A stretch of DNA of 64,000 nt from Oceanirhabdus seepicola (GTDB taxonomy: Bacteria; Bacillota; Clostridia; Clostridiales; Clostridiaceae). A model generated the notes under the pieces. It was given only the letters and a program-made list of their open reading frames with translations, made no database searches and was not told where the DNA came from. This document shows, in pieces, positions 55,919 to 63,759 of the stretch. The first letter of the stretch is position 1. The number at the start of each line of letters is the position of its first letter. Position numbers and translations under genes: made by a program. The DNA is taken from positions 620,001 to 684,000 of the forward strand of contig NZ_JAGSOJ010000001.1 of assembly GCF_023684385.1 (NCBI RefSeq), in the 5' to 3' direction.

Positions 55919-56716
55919 TTAAAGTTTATTTATAATCAAGTTACCTGATTCGTATTTCTTTAAGCCTTTATAAAACATGGTATAAGCTATAAATATCCAA
56001 ACCAATGCTACTGCGATTACACTCAAGAACAATAAAGGGTTAAACTCCCTTATTACCTTAGCAGGAATATATGCTGTGAAAGCTGCTGGAATTAAAGTAT
56101 AAAGTATAATTTTAAGTCCCCCCTCAAATATCCCTTCTGGATATATTCCAAAACTAACTAAAAATTCTGAGGTAAGCTGAGCCACTCCCTCTAGATTACC
56201 AGCATAAAAACTAAGCGCATGAACTGTCACTAATACAGAAGAGAATATTAAAGCTCCCGTAATACAAAATAGTAAAAATAATAGGAAAGCCTTAATATCA
56301 AAGCCTTTAACAATGAAAAATAAAATAATCCCATATAAAGTATCTCCCCATGCTGATACTATGGTTTTTGAACAAATAATATTTATAAGAGGATCCTTAG
56401 GTTGTAATAAATAAGTATCCAATTCTCCGTTTAATATCATCCTTGTAATTCTATTAATATTTCCAAAGACTACATAGGCAAAACCGAAACTTGTAGAACA
56501 AAGCGCCCATAGCATCATAACATCTACAAAACCATATCCACCAATGGTATTTACATTATTAAATAGTATCCACCAGAAGAATATAAAGGCAGTATTGTTT
56601 AGTATCATACCAAAGCTTTGTATAAGAAAGCTTACCCTATATTCCATCACTGATGATATATTAAATTTAAAATAATAAAGCATTAGCTTTAAACTTTTTT
56701 TAACCTCCATTAACAT
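55919..56716 (-). CDS. ABC-2 type permease, subunit 2 (COG3694 type)
   Basis: A 265-residue membrane protein with six TM segments and the block LNGELDTYLLQPKDPLINII, seen in COG3694 permeases. It overlaps the preceding permease gene by 17 bases, and the third protein is the ATPase, so ATPase plus two different permeases form one exporter. The whole operon is under a ykkC-class riboswitch. Substrate unknown. Confidence 0.88.
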   Translation of the reverse strand: MLMEVKKSLKLMLYYFKFNISSVMEYRVSFLIQSFGMILNNTAFIFFWWILFNNVNTIGGYGFVDVMMLWALCSTSFGFAYVVFGNINRITRMILNGELDTYLLQPKDPLINIICSKTIVSAWGDTLYGIILFFIVKGFDIKAFLLFLLFCITGALIFSSVLVTVHALSFYAGNLEGVAQLTSEFLVSFGIYPEGIFEGGLKIILYTLIPAAFTAYIPAKVIREFNPLLFLSVIAVALVWIFIAYTMFYKGLKKYESGNLIINKL

Positions 56717-57497
56717 TTAAGTTCCTTGTCCCCTTTCTATATAAAATCATAGCTGTAATGAAAAATACTATAAGATATAAAATCTGAATACTAAATTGTT
56801 TATAAAAATTTACATATGAAAAATCTACTGCAAGCCTTGCTGGAACATAAGTTACATAGGCAAAAGGTAAATATTGTGCTAAACTCTTTAACCAATGTGG
56901 AAAAAGTTCTATAGGCATTAACATTCCACCTAATGTAAATACTAATTTAGAATAAATCCAAAAGAAGGCATTGTTTTCCTCAAACCAAAAGGAAGTTAAT
57001 GCTAGAATCATATAGATAAAAAAGTGTATAAAACATCCTACTATTATAGATAAAATTATAAATGGCAGATGAACAAAATTGAAATTATCTAATGTCCCTA
57101 CATAAACGAGTCCTATAGTTATACCGATTATTCCATTTGTTAAAAGCTTAATACCAACTTCCCCTAAGAAATATGAAAAACAGTAAATAACATAGTTATA
57201 TGGTTTATTTAATAAGTACGCTATATTACCGCTCTTAACATCCTCATTAACCTGCACGTGAATATTCGTTCTTGAAAGAGTTACTAGTTCTGTAACTACC
57301 AAATACCAGATCATTGCATTTAAGCTTAGACCTCCAATGGTGTCTCCTTTTGAACTATATATGTTTTTCCAAAGCATTAAGTATACAAACATTATGAATA
57401 CGAAGAATATATTTTTACTTAGAAAATTCCAAAAGTACACTAAGCTGTTTGACATAGTTATCTTAGTTACTTCACTATATTTACGAATGCGTTGCAT
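56700..57497 (-). CDS. ABC-2 type permease, subunit 1 (COG4587 type)
   Basis: A 265-residue membrane protein with six TM segments and the matching block VKSGNIAYLLNKPYNYVIY. It is the heteromeric partner of the permease encoded next. The gene overlaps the ATPase gene by 17 bases and the next permease by 17 bases, so translation is probably coupled across all three. ATG 57497. Export is inferred from the family. Confidence 0.88.
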   Translation of the reverse strand: MQRIRKYSEVTKITMSNSLVYFWNFLSKNIFFVFIMFVYLMLWKNIYSSKGDTIGGLSLNAMIWYLVVTELVTLSRTNIHVQVNEDVKSGNIAYLLNKPYNYVIYCFSYFLGEVGIKLLTNGIIGITIGLVYVGTLDNFNFVHLPFIILSIIVGCFIHFFIYMILALTSFWFEENNAFFWIYSKLVFTLGGMLMPIELFPHWLKSLAQYLPFAYVTYVPARLAVDFSYVNFYKQFSIQILYLIVFFITAMILYRKGTRNLNVNGG

Positions 57498-58485
57498 AAA
57501 TACCCCCCTCCTTCTTCTGCCTATAAATATGAGAAATTATCTCCTCCATTGGTGCTTCTGAAATTGTTATATCCTTAACCTTTCCATATTTTATTAAGGT
57601 AGTTATAACCTCTTCTATATCTTGTTTTGATGTATCAACCTCAACCTGTACTGCATTTCCTTTACTCTTAATTATATTTATTGAAGAGTTATCTATTTCA
57701 ACTCTGTCCTTATACTTAATATGAATGAGTTTTTTATTTAGGTAATCATATTTAAGTTTTTTAATTTTTTCATTTAATACCACTTCACCATGATTTATGA
57801 TTATTGCTCTTTTACATAACTGCTCAATATCCCCTGCATCATGAGAGGTTAAGAATATAGTTGTATTCTCTTCCTTGTTTAGCTTCAAAATAAGCTCTCT
57901 AATTTTCTGCTTAACAACCACGTCTAAACCTATAGTTGGCTCATCTAAAAATATGATTTCAGGTTCATGTAAAATAGATGCTGCTATTTCACAACGTATT
58001 CTCTGGCCTAAGGATAGCTTTCTAACAGGTATGTCCATTAAATCTCCTATCTCAAAAACTTCTTTTAACATCTCTATTCTCTTTTTTAACTTTGCTGTGT
58101 CCATCTCATATATGTTTCCAAGTAAATTAAAGCTATCTAATGGCGGTAGATGAAACCACAGCTGCGATTTTTGACCAAATACTGTTCCAATTTTATAAGA
58201 CAATTCTTTTCTTTGTTTACATGGATTCATTCCCAAAACTTCAATCTCTCCTGAAGTTGGATAAAGTATTCCCGTCATCATTTTTATTGTTGTTGACTTC
58301 CCTGCTCCATTTGGACCTATAAAAGCTAATATTTCACCTTTCTCAACCTCAAATGAAATATCCTTTACAGCTTCAACCTCCCTATATGAAGGTGTGAAAA
58401 TTGACTTTACACTTCCACTTAGCCCTGGTTCTTTTGTTTTCACTTTAAATGTTTTGCATAAATTGCTTACCTTAATTGTGCTCAT
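57481..58485 (-). CDS. ABC transporter ATPase (NatA-like, COG4586 type)
   Basis: A 334-residue ATPase with Walker A GPNGAGKST, signature LSLGQRIRCE, Walker B IIFLDEPTIGLD and the switch histidine in FLTSHDAGD. An extra C-terminal domain (about 240-330) follows, as in COG4586 proteins. It starts the three-gene exporter operon. Its mRNA leader carries a riboswitch and terminator (58535-58668), so expression depends on ligand binding. ATG 58485 follows GGGGGAGGACGT. Confidence 0.93.
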   Translation of the reverse strand: MSTIKVSNLCKTFKVKTKEPGLSGSVKSIFTPSYREVEAVKDISFEVEKGEILAFIGPNGAGKSTTIKMMTGILYPTSGEIEVLGMNPCKQRKELSYKIGTVFGQKSQLWFHLPPLDSFNLLGNIYEMDTAKLKKRIEMLKEVFEIGDLMDIPVRKLSLGQRIRCEIAASILHEPEIIFLDEPTIGLDVVVKQKIRELILKLNKEENTTIFLTSHDAGDIEQLCKRAIIINHGEVVLNEKIKKLKYDYLNKKLIHIKYKDRVEIDNSSINIIKSKGNAVQVEVDTSKQDIEEVITTLIKYGKVKDITISEAPMEEIISHIYRQKKEGGIYATHS

Positions 58486-58534
58486 ACGTCCTCCCCCTTT
58501 GTTTCAATACCCCAATTTTAAGAATATCTATATA

Positions 58535-58668
58535 AAAATAAAGCCTAAAGAACAAATCCCTTTGTGAGACTCGTCCTTCGGGCTTTTTCCCCAAAAGTGT
58601 AGATAAAAATCCTGTATCGCTCGGACCAGACATGTTTCCATCGGAACCCTAGATACACTCTCATGTTG
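58535..58668 (-). ncRNA. ykkC-class riboswitch with an expression-platform terminator
   Basis: On the minus strand the leader reads CTAGGGTTCCG, then CTGGTCCGAGCGATAC, TACACTTTTGGGGAAAAAGCCC and GAAGGA, which are the conserved blocks of ykkC RNAs in order. TGAGA/TCTCA can close the outer stem. AAAGCC-GAAG (from 58586 down) pairs with CTTT-GGCTTT (58545-58550 side), followed by TATTTTT, as a terminator that uses part of the aptamer, so ligand binding would turn the operon on. ykkC RNAs sense guanidine (subtype 1) or ppGpp, PRPP or nucleotides (subtype 2). NatA-type ABC genes behind ykkC RNAs favour subtype 2, but I cannot assign the ligand by eye. Confidence 0.8.
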
Positions 58669-58837
58669 AAGTTTATTATACCTAAAATGTAATTAAAAGT
58701 AAATATATTCTTGTATTTTTTAACCTTATTTTTTTCTGCTTTATTATAATTACAATAACATAACAAAAACCCTTGTAGTACATAAATCATGTACTACAAG
58801 GGTTTTTCCATAATCATTTAGCATGTTCCTAAGCCAT

Positions 58838-58999
58838 AGGCATATTCAAATAAATAACTAGTCAATATGCTAGTCTATTTTGCATAATACTTCTTCCTCA
58901 GAACCCACTGATAGAGCAACTATCAGTAGAACCTAACTCGTCGTCACATGCAAAATATCCGTCGCATCTTTGACTTGTTATTTATTTTCATACGCCTTA
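58838..58999 (-). repeat. Palindromic intergenic repeat, full copy E
   Basis: Opposite orientation to copies B and D. Inner stem TTTTGCAT (58878-58885) and ATGCAAAA (58948-58955), central ACTGATAG/CTATCAGT hairpin. It sits inside the duplicated SASP upstream region; the SASP 2 copy of this region lacks it. Confidence 0.85.
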
Positions 59000-59052
59000 T
59001 TGCAATTGATCTTCTTTTATTGAATATCTTTTTCTTTTTGGAAGAATTCCTA

Positions 59053-59083
59053 TGAAATTCTAACCATTTATCCCGCTAATCTA
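59053..59083 (+). promoter_or_regulatory. Putative forespore (sigma G type) promoter of SASP gene 3
   Basis: TGAAAT, 17-base spacer (TCTAACC...CCCG) and CTAATCTA, as before SASP 2. Confidence 0.55.
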
Positions 59084-59162
59084 CCATTATAATATTCTCA
59101 TATTAGTACAAACTACTAATACAAAGCTTTATTCAAACTACATAAAAAAGGAGAGATATTAA

Positions 59163-59345
59163 ATGGCTAAAAATTTAGTACCTGAAGCAAGAGATGGATT
59201 AGCACAATTAAAAATGGAAACTGCTAGTGAACTTGGAGTAAACCTTAAACAGGGTTACAATGGCGATTTAACTTCAGCTCAAGCAGGCTCAATTGGTGGA
59301 GAAATGGTTAAAAAAATGGTACAGCAATACGAACAAAATCTATAA
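59163..59345 (+). CDS. Alpha/beta-type small acid-soluble spore protein 3
   Basis: A 60-residue SASP differing from SASP 2 at about six positions (for example Asp for Asn in ARDGLA and Leu for Phe in AQLKMET), with the same TASELG cut site and GGEMVKKMVQQYEQNL end. RBS AAAGGAGAG. The gene and promoter are part of the same duplicated segment as SASP 2. Confidence 0.95.
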   Translation: MAKNLVPEARDGLAQLKMETASELGVNLKQGYNGDLTSAQAGSIGGEMVKKMVQQYEQNL

Positions 59346-59373
59346 TCTCTATATGGGGGTATAGATATATAGA

Positions 59374-59402
59374 GCATGTGACTTAGGTTGCATGCCTTTA
59401 TT
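59374..59402 (+). terminator. Terminator of SASP gene 3
   Basis: GCATGTGAC (59374-59382) and GTTGCATGC (59387-59395), loop TTAG, two wobble pairs, then TTTATTATTTT. Same shape as the terminators of the other SASP genes. Confidence 0.75.
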
Positions 59403-59515
59403 ATTTTAACACTAATTCCTAAATTTATACTAAGTACACCCATAAATTTCTTATTATTTTTCATAAACTTGTACCACTATAATATTTGCAATATTACATG
59501 TACTCATCAAATCTT

Positions 59516-60139
59516 CTAATAATATACTGCTGCCTTAATAATTTTAACTTCCTTTTCTATGTTATTAGAAAATTTAAATGTTAATGGATTATCCTTTGCA
59601 CTTCTTGTAACTGAAATCAAATCCCCTTGAAATAGATTTATTGTTTCATTAATTTCAGTTAAGATTTCTATTTCTCCATCTACACAATAAAAAACTTCAG
59701 TTATGTCGGTGGTATCGTGCCTTCCATCATTGGTAAAAGTAATATTCTTTGATTCCCCATTATTTAATGAAATATGTTCTAAACTTCCCTTACACCCTTT
59801 TCCCATCATTAGATTAAAGTCTGTAACTTTTCCAAAACTTCTAGTTTCATATTCACCACTAAAGGAATCCTGCTGAAAAGGTTTCAAGTTAGCTTTATGA
59901 TGGCCTTTATGTTTAAGCTTCAATTCCCCTTCAATTATCATAATTATTCTCCAAATCCCAGGTAAATTTGTAAAGGTTGATTCCTCTACATCAACTTTTG
60001 CAGAACTTAACCTCCATTTGAAGTTACGCTCACTATATAGCGAATCCTGTGGGTGTATCATAAGTTGAGTTGTTGTCCCTCCAGACCATTCACTTGTTTT
60101 AAAATCTTTTTTTCTTATAACGTTGATACCATAACTCAT
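59516..60139 (-). CDS. HutD/Ves family cupin protein
   Basis: The 207-residue protein starts MSYGINVIRKKDFKTSEWSGGTTTQL and includes RNFKWRLSSAKVDVEESTF and GIWRIIMIIEGEL, blocks of the HutD/Ves family (PF05962). The fold is a double cupin. HutD is linked to histidine use and Ves to cold shock; the biochemical role is unknown. The ATG at 60137-60139 follows GGAGGTAATGAC. It lies 40 bases after the stop of an isoprenoid-synthase-like gene on the same strand, so they may be co-transcribed. Confidence 0.85.
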   Translation of the reverse strand: MSYGINVIRKKDFKTSEWSGGTTTQLMIHPQDSLYSERNFKWRLSSAKVDVEESTFTNLPGIWRIIMIIEGELKLKHKGHHKANLKPFQQDSFSGEYETRSFGKVTDFNLMMGKGCKGSLEHISLNNGESKNITFTNDGRHDTTDITEVFYCVDGEIEILTEINETINLFQGDLISVTRSAKDNPLTFKFSNNIEKEVKIIKAAVYY

Positions 60140-60179
60140 GTCATTACCTCCAATCAATATTTTAATAAATTTGGAAATA

Positions 60180-61385
60180 TTACCTTTCTTTTGACATTAG
60201 CACTTCTAATTGCCTATCAATCCCCTTTTCAACCTTTGTATACACTCTTGGTGAAAAGAAGTTTCCATATATAATCTTTTTGTAGAGATCTCTTGAAATA
60301 TATCTTTTATTTTTAATTACCGCACCAAACTTTAACAATTGGATGCTTTCAGTAATAACTTCTTTTAATGCAATTCTATATTCTCCATCTTCTAGAAAGA
60401 TTTCTTTTAAAAAATAATCAATAAAGTTAGTATATTTTTTAACCAAACTATCCAGCTTTCCGAACTTAGTTTGAATATTCATGATTGTATAGTGTTTCTT
60501 GGCAAAATCTTCTTTAATGTCTTGAAAATCATCTGCTAATTGAAGAACAACACCATATGCAAATGCAAATAATTGATCAGCTTCATTTAAATGACCACAT
60601 ACTAAATAGGCGTCTGCCAACACCGATGCTCCACCTTTGTAAATACTAATACCCATAATATCCTCATTATAAACACCACTAAGCCCATGTTGTCTTATAC
60701 TCATAGTCTGACCATCTTGTATTGCAATCAATGCTTCATATACTTCTAGATATTCTTCACGTGGATAATCCTTTTCAATCAAATCAATCATATAAAATAT
60801 TCTTTTTTCTTGTTCTGATTTTCCAACCCCTTTACCGCTCTTAATTTTATCCCTAAAACGTTTATTAAACTCAATTTTATACTCTTTTGAAAGGTTTTTA
60901 TCATCTAAAAAATTGTCAGTCAAAGGATATAACATACTATAGGCAAACATAGCATCAGTTAATTTTACATCTTTGTTTAAATACAGTTGCATACTATTGA
61001 TTGTCCAAATATTCCTTAAAGCTTGGAAAACACTTTCGGAAGTGATATTCTTATCAAAGTCTTTTGCTCTTTCAACAAACTCTCGACTACATTGAATATA
61101 CTGTTCTCTTATAACTTGATTAACAGACTGTCTATTAATATCTAATGTTTCTACCATAAAGGACTGAACTTTATTGAGTGTCTCAGTAGAATCCTCCGAT
61201 GTACTGTCCCCATCATTAAATCGCTCCATTTGGTTTGCTAAAAAGTTTTTCATTTCAATTAAGGCTTCATCTTTTTCCTTATGATATCTACATGGAAATG
61301 TATCATAATCATCTTCTAATGCCCACCAAATATCTTCAATTTTATATTTCAATTCTGCAAATTTCAATGAATTATACCGACTCAT
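60180..61385 (-). CDS. Class I isoprenoid-synthase-like protein
   Basis: A 401-residue all-helical protein with two aspartate-rich metal motifs of trans-prenyl transferases and terpene synthases: TDNFLDD at 156-162 and ADDFQDIKED at 284-293, plus a central IQDGQTMSIRQ helix and a VLADAYLVCGHL segment. It is longer than a usual prenyl diphosphate synthase (about 300 residues) because of 140 extra N-terminal residues. The first motif is DNFLDD rather than DDxxD, so metal binding may differ. I infer a role in terpene or prenyl-chain chemistry; cyclase, transferase or a non-catalytic role are all possible. ATG follows GAGGTGATATT. The downstream neighbour is a HutD/Ves protein. Confidence 0.7.
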   Translation of the reverse strand: MSRYNSLKFAELKYKIEDIWWALEDDYDTFPCRYHKEKDEALIEMKNFLANQMERFNDGDSTSEDSTETLNKVQSFMVETLDINRQSVNQVIREQYIQCSREFVERAKDFDKNITSESVFQALRNIWTINSMQLYLNKDVKLTDAMFAYSMLYPLTDNFLDDKNLSKEYKIEFNKRFRDKIKSGKGVGKSEQEKRIFYMIDLIEKDYPREEYLEVYEALIAIQDGQTMSIRQHGLSGVYNEDIMGISIYKGGASVLADAYLVCGHLNEADQLFAFAYGVVLQLADDFQDIKEDFAKKHYTIMNIQTKFGKLDSLVKKYTNFIDYFLKEIFLEDGEYRIALKEVITESIQLLKFGAVIKNKRYISRDLYKKIIYGNFFSPRVYTKVEKGIDRQLEVLMSKER

Positions 61386-61488
61386 AATATCACCTCAAAT
61401 CAATTACTTCATCTCTATTATATCATCCATTAATGTATATTTTTTCTTTTAAAGTATATTTTATTTATGTATTAGTTTGATTTTATTA

Positions 61489-61519
61489 AAAAAAAACAAT
61501 ATGAGAAAATCCCATATTG
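61489..61519 (-). terminator. Terminator of the GH18 gene
   Basis: CAATATG (61497-61503) and CATATTG (61513-61519), followed on the minus strand by a run of nine or more T. Confidence 0.8.
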
Positions 61520-61542
61520 GATAAACAAACATTAGTGTGATT

Positions 61543-62544
61543 TTATTTTCCTCTTCTTACATCTCCTAATGGGAATAGAGAATCATCATAATTAGGGAAT
61601 CCTAATTCTTTAGCAATTTCTCTAGCCATCATTAAATTATCTGGGAATTCTGGTGATGGATTTACTGTACTTCTTTGAAGACTCCAAAGCATCATTCCGC
61701 CAGCTGAAGTATTATTTATATATTGAGCAACTCTATCAATTTCCTTAAGTGTCCATACATGAGCTCCCCAATTCTCTGGGGGTACCATTGCCCCCATTGC
61801 AACAGCCCCTTGGAAATAATATTTATATGCTTCTACTGACTCAATAGGGTCATATAAATCGCCAGCATTATACCCCATAATATTGATAAGGTCTAATTTA
61901 TTTCCTGCTCTTTTAATTACTTGTAACATCATCCCAGTTGTGGGTAGTTTTTTAGGTTCAGCATCTTTCCATTTTCCTTCACCATAAGCTCCTACTGACC
62001 ATGGAGTAGCCGCAAGAATATATGGTCTAGGAAGTTTATCTCTTAACCTTTCAATAATAGAAACATATTGATTATCACTAGTACAGTGAATTATTCCATC
62101 ACTATCAGGTTTACATCCAAATCCAGTTAAAGGTTCATAATCTATATCTACTCCATCTAAATTAAAATCTCTAACAAATCTCACAATATCATCTAAATTA
62201 AGATTACTCCAGTTTGTATACATTGCACCACCTATAGACAGAATGACTTTTGTTTCAGGGTTTCTTTCTTTTAGATAAACTATAGCTTCTTTCAAAACTG
62301 TACCTTCATACCTAAATCCTAACCCACTTGTTAGAAAATTCAAATCTCCATTGTAAATCATGTCTGGTTTAGCAAATGCTAAAATCACTACATTAACATA
62401 AGAAGGTAGATTTCCTAAGTCTGTTCCTTCTCCAGTAAGACTCCATCTATCTGACCATGATTCAAAATAACCTACAAATTTATTTTTATACCTAGTTGGA
62501 AATTGCCTTTTTATATTTATTTTCATATAATTCACAGAGTACAT
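61543..62544 (-). CDS. GH18 family glycosyl hydrolase (chitinase-like), cytosolic
   Basis: A 333-residue protein with a TIM barrel: VGYFESWSDRW, KVILSIGGAM, and the catalytic LDGVDIDYEP with the DxxDxDxE set (Asp130, Asp133, Asp135, Glu137), then NIMGYNAGD and GGMMLWSLQRS. GH18 enzymes cut beta-1,4-linked N-acetylglucosamine chains; in spore formers some act on cortex peptidoglycan. No signal peptide is visible, so a forespore or coat role is possible, but so is an intracellular one. ATG 62544 follows AAGGAGTTAG. Confidence 0.88.
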   Translation of the reverse strand: MYSVNYMKINIKRQFPTRYKNKFVGYFESWSDRWSLTGEGTDLGNLPSYVNVVILAFAKPDMIYNGDLNFLTSGLGFRYEGTVLKEAIVYLKERNPETKVILSIGGAMYTNWSNLNLDDIVRFVRDFNLDGVDIDYEPLTGFGCKPDSDGIIHCTSDNQYVSIIERLRDKLPRPYILAATPWSVGAYGEGKWKDAEPKKLPTTGMMLQVIKRAGNKLDLINIMGYNAGDLYDPIESVEAYKYYFQGAVAMGAMVPPENWGAHVWTLKEIDRVAQYINNTSAGGMMLWSLQRSTVNPSPEFPDNLMMAREIAKELGFPNYDDSLFPLGDVRRGK

Positions 62545-62636
62545 CTAACTCCTTATTCAGCATTTTATTAAAATATCACTATGGAATCTCTATACATTCT
62601 CTTTCATAATATTAAGTCTATCTAACTTTTGTTACT

Positions 62637-62702
62637 ATATTTCGACATTGCATCTTTACACCTTGTCCTAAATCTGCATCCAACGGGTGGACTTAAAGAG
62701 CT
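62637..62702 (-). pseudogene. Remnant of an oligopeptide ABC transporter ATPase (OppD/F C-terminus)
   Basis: The minus-strand frame reads SSLSPPVGCRFRTRCKDAM, which matches the conserved C-terminal motif of Opp/Dpp ATPases (P-P-x-G-C-x-F-x-x-R-C). There is no open frame on either side, so this is a fragment of about 22 codons. Confidence 0.6.
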
Positions 62703-62755
62703 TGGAACATCCCCCCAATATTATCTTTCCTTAGACACAACAGCATCAGGATATG

Positions 62756-62905
62756 GCATTGGATATGTTAAGTTCTTCTCAAAGATATATTGAAGAAGCT
62801 ACATACTTAAGTTTTTTCCCTGGATTATGCATACTTTTAACTGTACTTAGCTTTAATATATTTGGAGATATATTACGTCAAACAATTGAACCAAAGGAAA
62901 AATAA
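62756..62905 (+). pseudogene. Remnant of an oligopeptide ABC transporter permease (OppC/DppC C-terminus)
   Basis: The plus-strand frame reads MLSSSQRYIEEATYLSFFPG then CILLTVLSFNIFGDILRQT, which matches the last TM and tail of OppC/DppC permeases (A-P-W-L-x-x-F-P-G-x-x-I-F-L-T-V-L-x-F-N-x-x-G-D-x-L-R). It is broken upstream and ends at a TAA (62903-62905). It runs opposite to the OppD/F fragment next to it. Confidence 0.7.
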
Positions 62906-62913
62906 TTATAAAC

Positions 62914-62964
62914 ATATAAAAGCCAAGATAGACAGGATTTCTAATTCCTTTACTATCTTGGCTT
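62914..62964 (-). terminator. Terminator of the DUF134 operon
   Basis: AAGCCAAGATAG (62920-62931) and CTATCTTGGCTT (62953-62964) form a 12-bp perfect stem with T residues following on the minus strand. Confidence 0.85.
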
Positions 62965-62968
62965 AACT

Positions 62969-63403
62969 CTATCTATCGCACCATTTTTGACAAACTTTAT
63001 TCTTTTTACTGCATATCACCTCATGAGATCCACAAACTGGACATGTATACCTTTGTTGTTTATAGGAAATATCATATACCTTTCCACAACTTGAACACTT
63101 AAACTTACATGATTTAGTTGTGTAATGTCCTCCAGTAATATTTACAGCTTTGCCTTGTGTCAGAGCAACTGCTACTTTTTTTCTTGCACTATCAATTATA
63201 TTTTGAAATGTTTGCCTTGAGACTTCCATTTTTAAGGCACATTCTTCTTGATTCAATCCTTCGATGTCCTTTAATCTCATTGCTTCAAGTTCTTCAATCA
63301 TTAACATAATTTCATCAATTTCACATTTTTTCTTCCCATAAGGCATAAAATATGTATCCTCTGGGAAGAACTCTACTTTTCTACATTTTGTAGGTCTGGG
63401 CAT
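62969..63403 (-). CDS. DUF134 family DNA-binding protein with an added zinc-ribbon-like tail
   Basis: A 144-residue protein. Residues 1-95 are the DUF134 module (MPRPTKCRKVEFFPEDTYFMP, EELEAMRLKDIEGLNQEECA, and a helix-turn-helix with MEVSRQTFQNIIDSARKK). Residues 96-144 carry nine cysteines in a CKFKCSSCG, CPVCGSHEVIC, CQKWC arrangement, likely one or two metal sites. DUF134 genes usually neighbour NifX/MinD-like genes, as here. The start ATG overlaps the NifX stop (TAATG). Likely a regulator or cluster sensor; not proven. Confidence 0.85.
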   Translation of the reverse strand: MPRPTKCRKVEFFPEDTYFMPYGKKKCEIDEIMLMIEELEAMRLKDIEGLNQEECALKMEVSRQTFQNIIDSARKKVAVALTQGKAVNITGGHYTTKSCKFKCSSCGKVYDISYKQQRYTCPVCGSHEVICSKKNKVCQKWCDR

Positions 63404-63759
63404 TATTCATTACAATGTCCTTCATGTTGGTGTTCTGTACAAATACTTCCTGTAGATTTTAATTCTCCATTTAAATATTTTTTAATAACTTCATCACAGT
63501 CACCTTGAGCTCCAACTACTACCTTAATGTTATTCTCAGTAAATAATTCTTGAGCTCTTGCTCCCATTCCTCCTGCTGTGATTACATTTACATTTAAGCC
63601 TTTTAAAAATTCTGGAAGGAATCCTGGTTTGTGCCCTGGATTTGCTACGAATTCTTTGTTATTAATCTCATTGTTATTAACCTCATATACAGTAAACCCT
63701 TCACAATGTCCAAAGTGTCCACTTACTAATTTTCCATCACATGCTAATGCTATTTTCAT
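63403..63759 (-). CDS. NifX/NifB-like iron-molybdenum cofactor-binding family protein
   Basis: A 118-residue protein with the dinitrogenase cofactor-biosynthesis fold: MKIALACDGKLVSGHFGHCEGF, VITAGGMGARAQELF and VVVGAQGDCDEVI. Such small proteins are frequent in anaerobes that do not fix nitrogen and may carry an iron-sulfur or metal cluster. A C-terminal histidine-rich tail (EHQHEGHCNE) could bind metal. Its start overlaps the upstream gene's stop (ATGA), so it is translationally coupled. Confidence 0.88.
   Translation of the reverse strand: MKIALACDGKLVSGHFGHCEGFTVYEVNNNEINNKEFVANPGHKPGFLPEFLKGLNVNVITAGGMGARAQELFTENNIKVVVGAQGDCDEVIKKYLNGELKSTGSICTEHQHEGHCNE

Noticed and set aside
58545..58790. 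An 81-codon open frame on the minus strand upstream of the ABC ATPase gene
   Set aside because: It overlaps the riboswitch aptamer and terminator, has no ribosome site and no recognisable protein features. The RNA explains the sequence.
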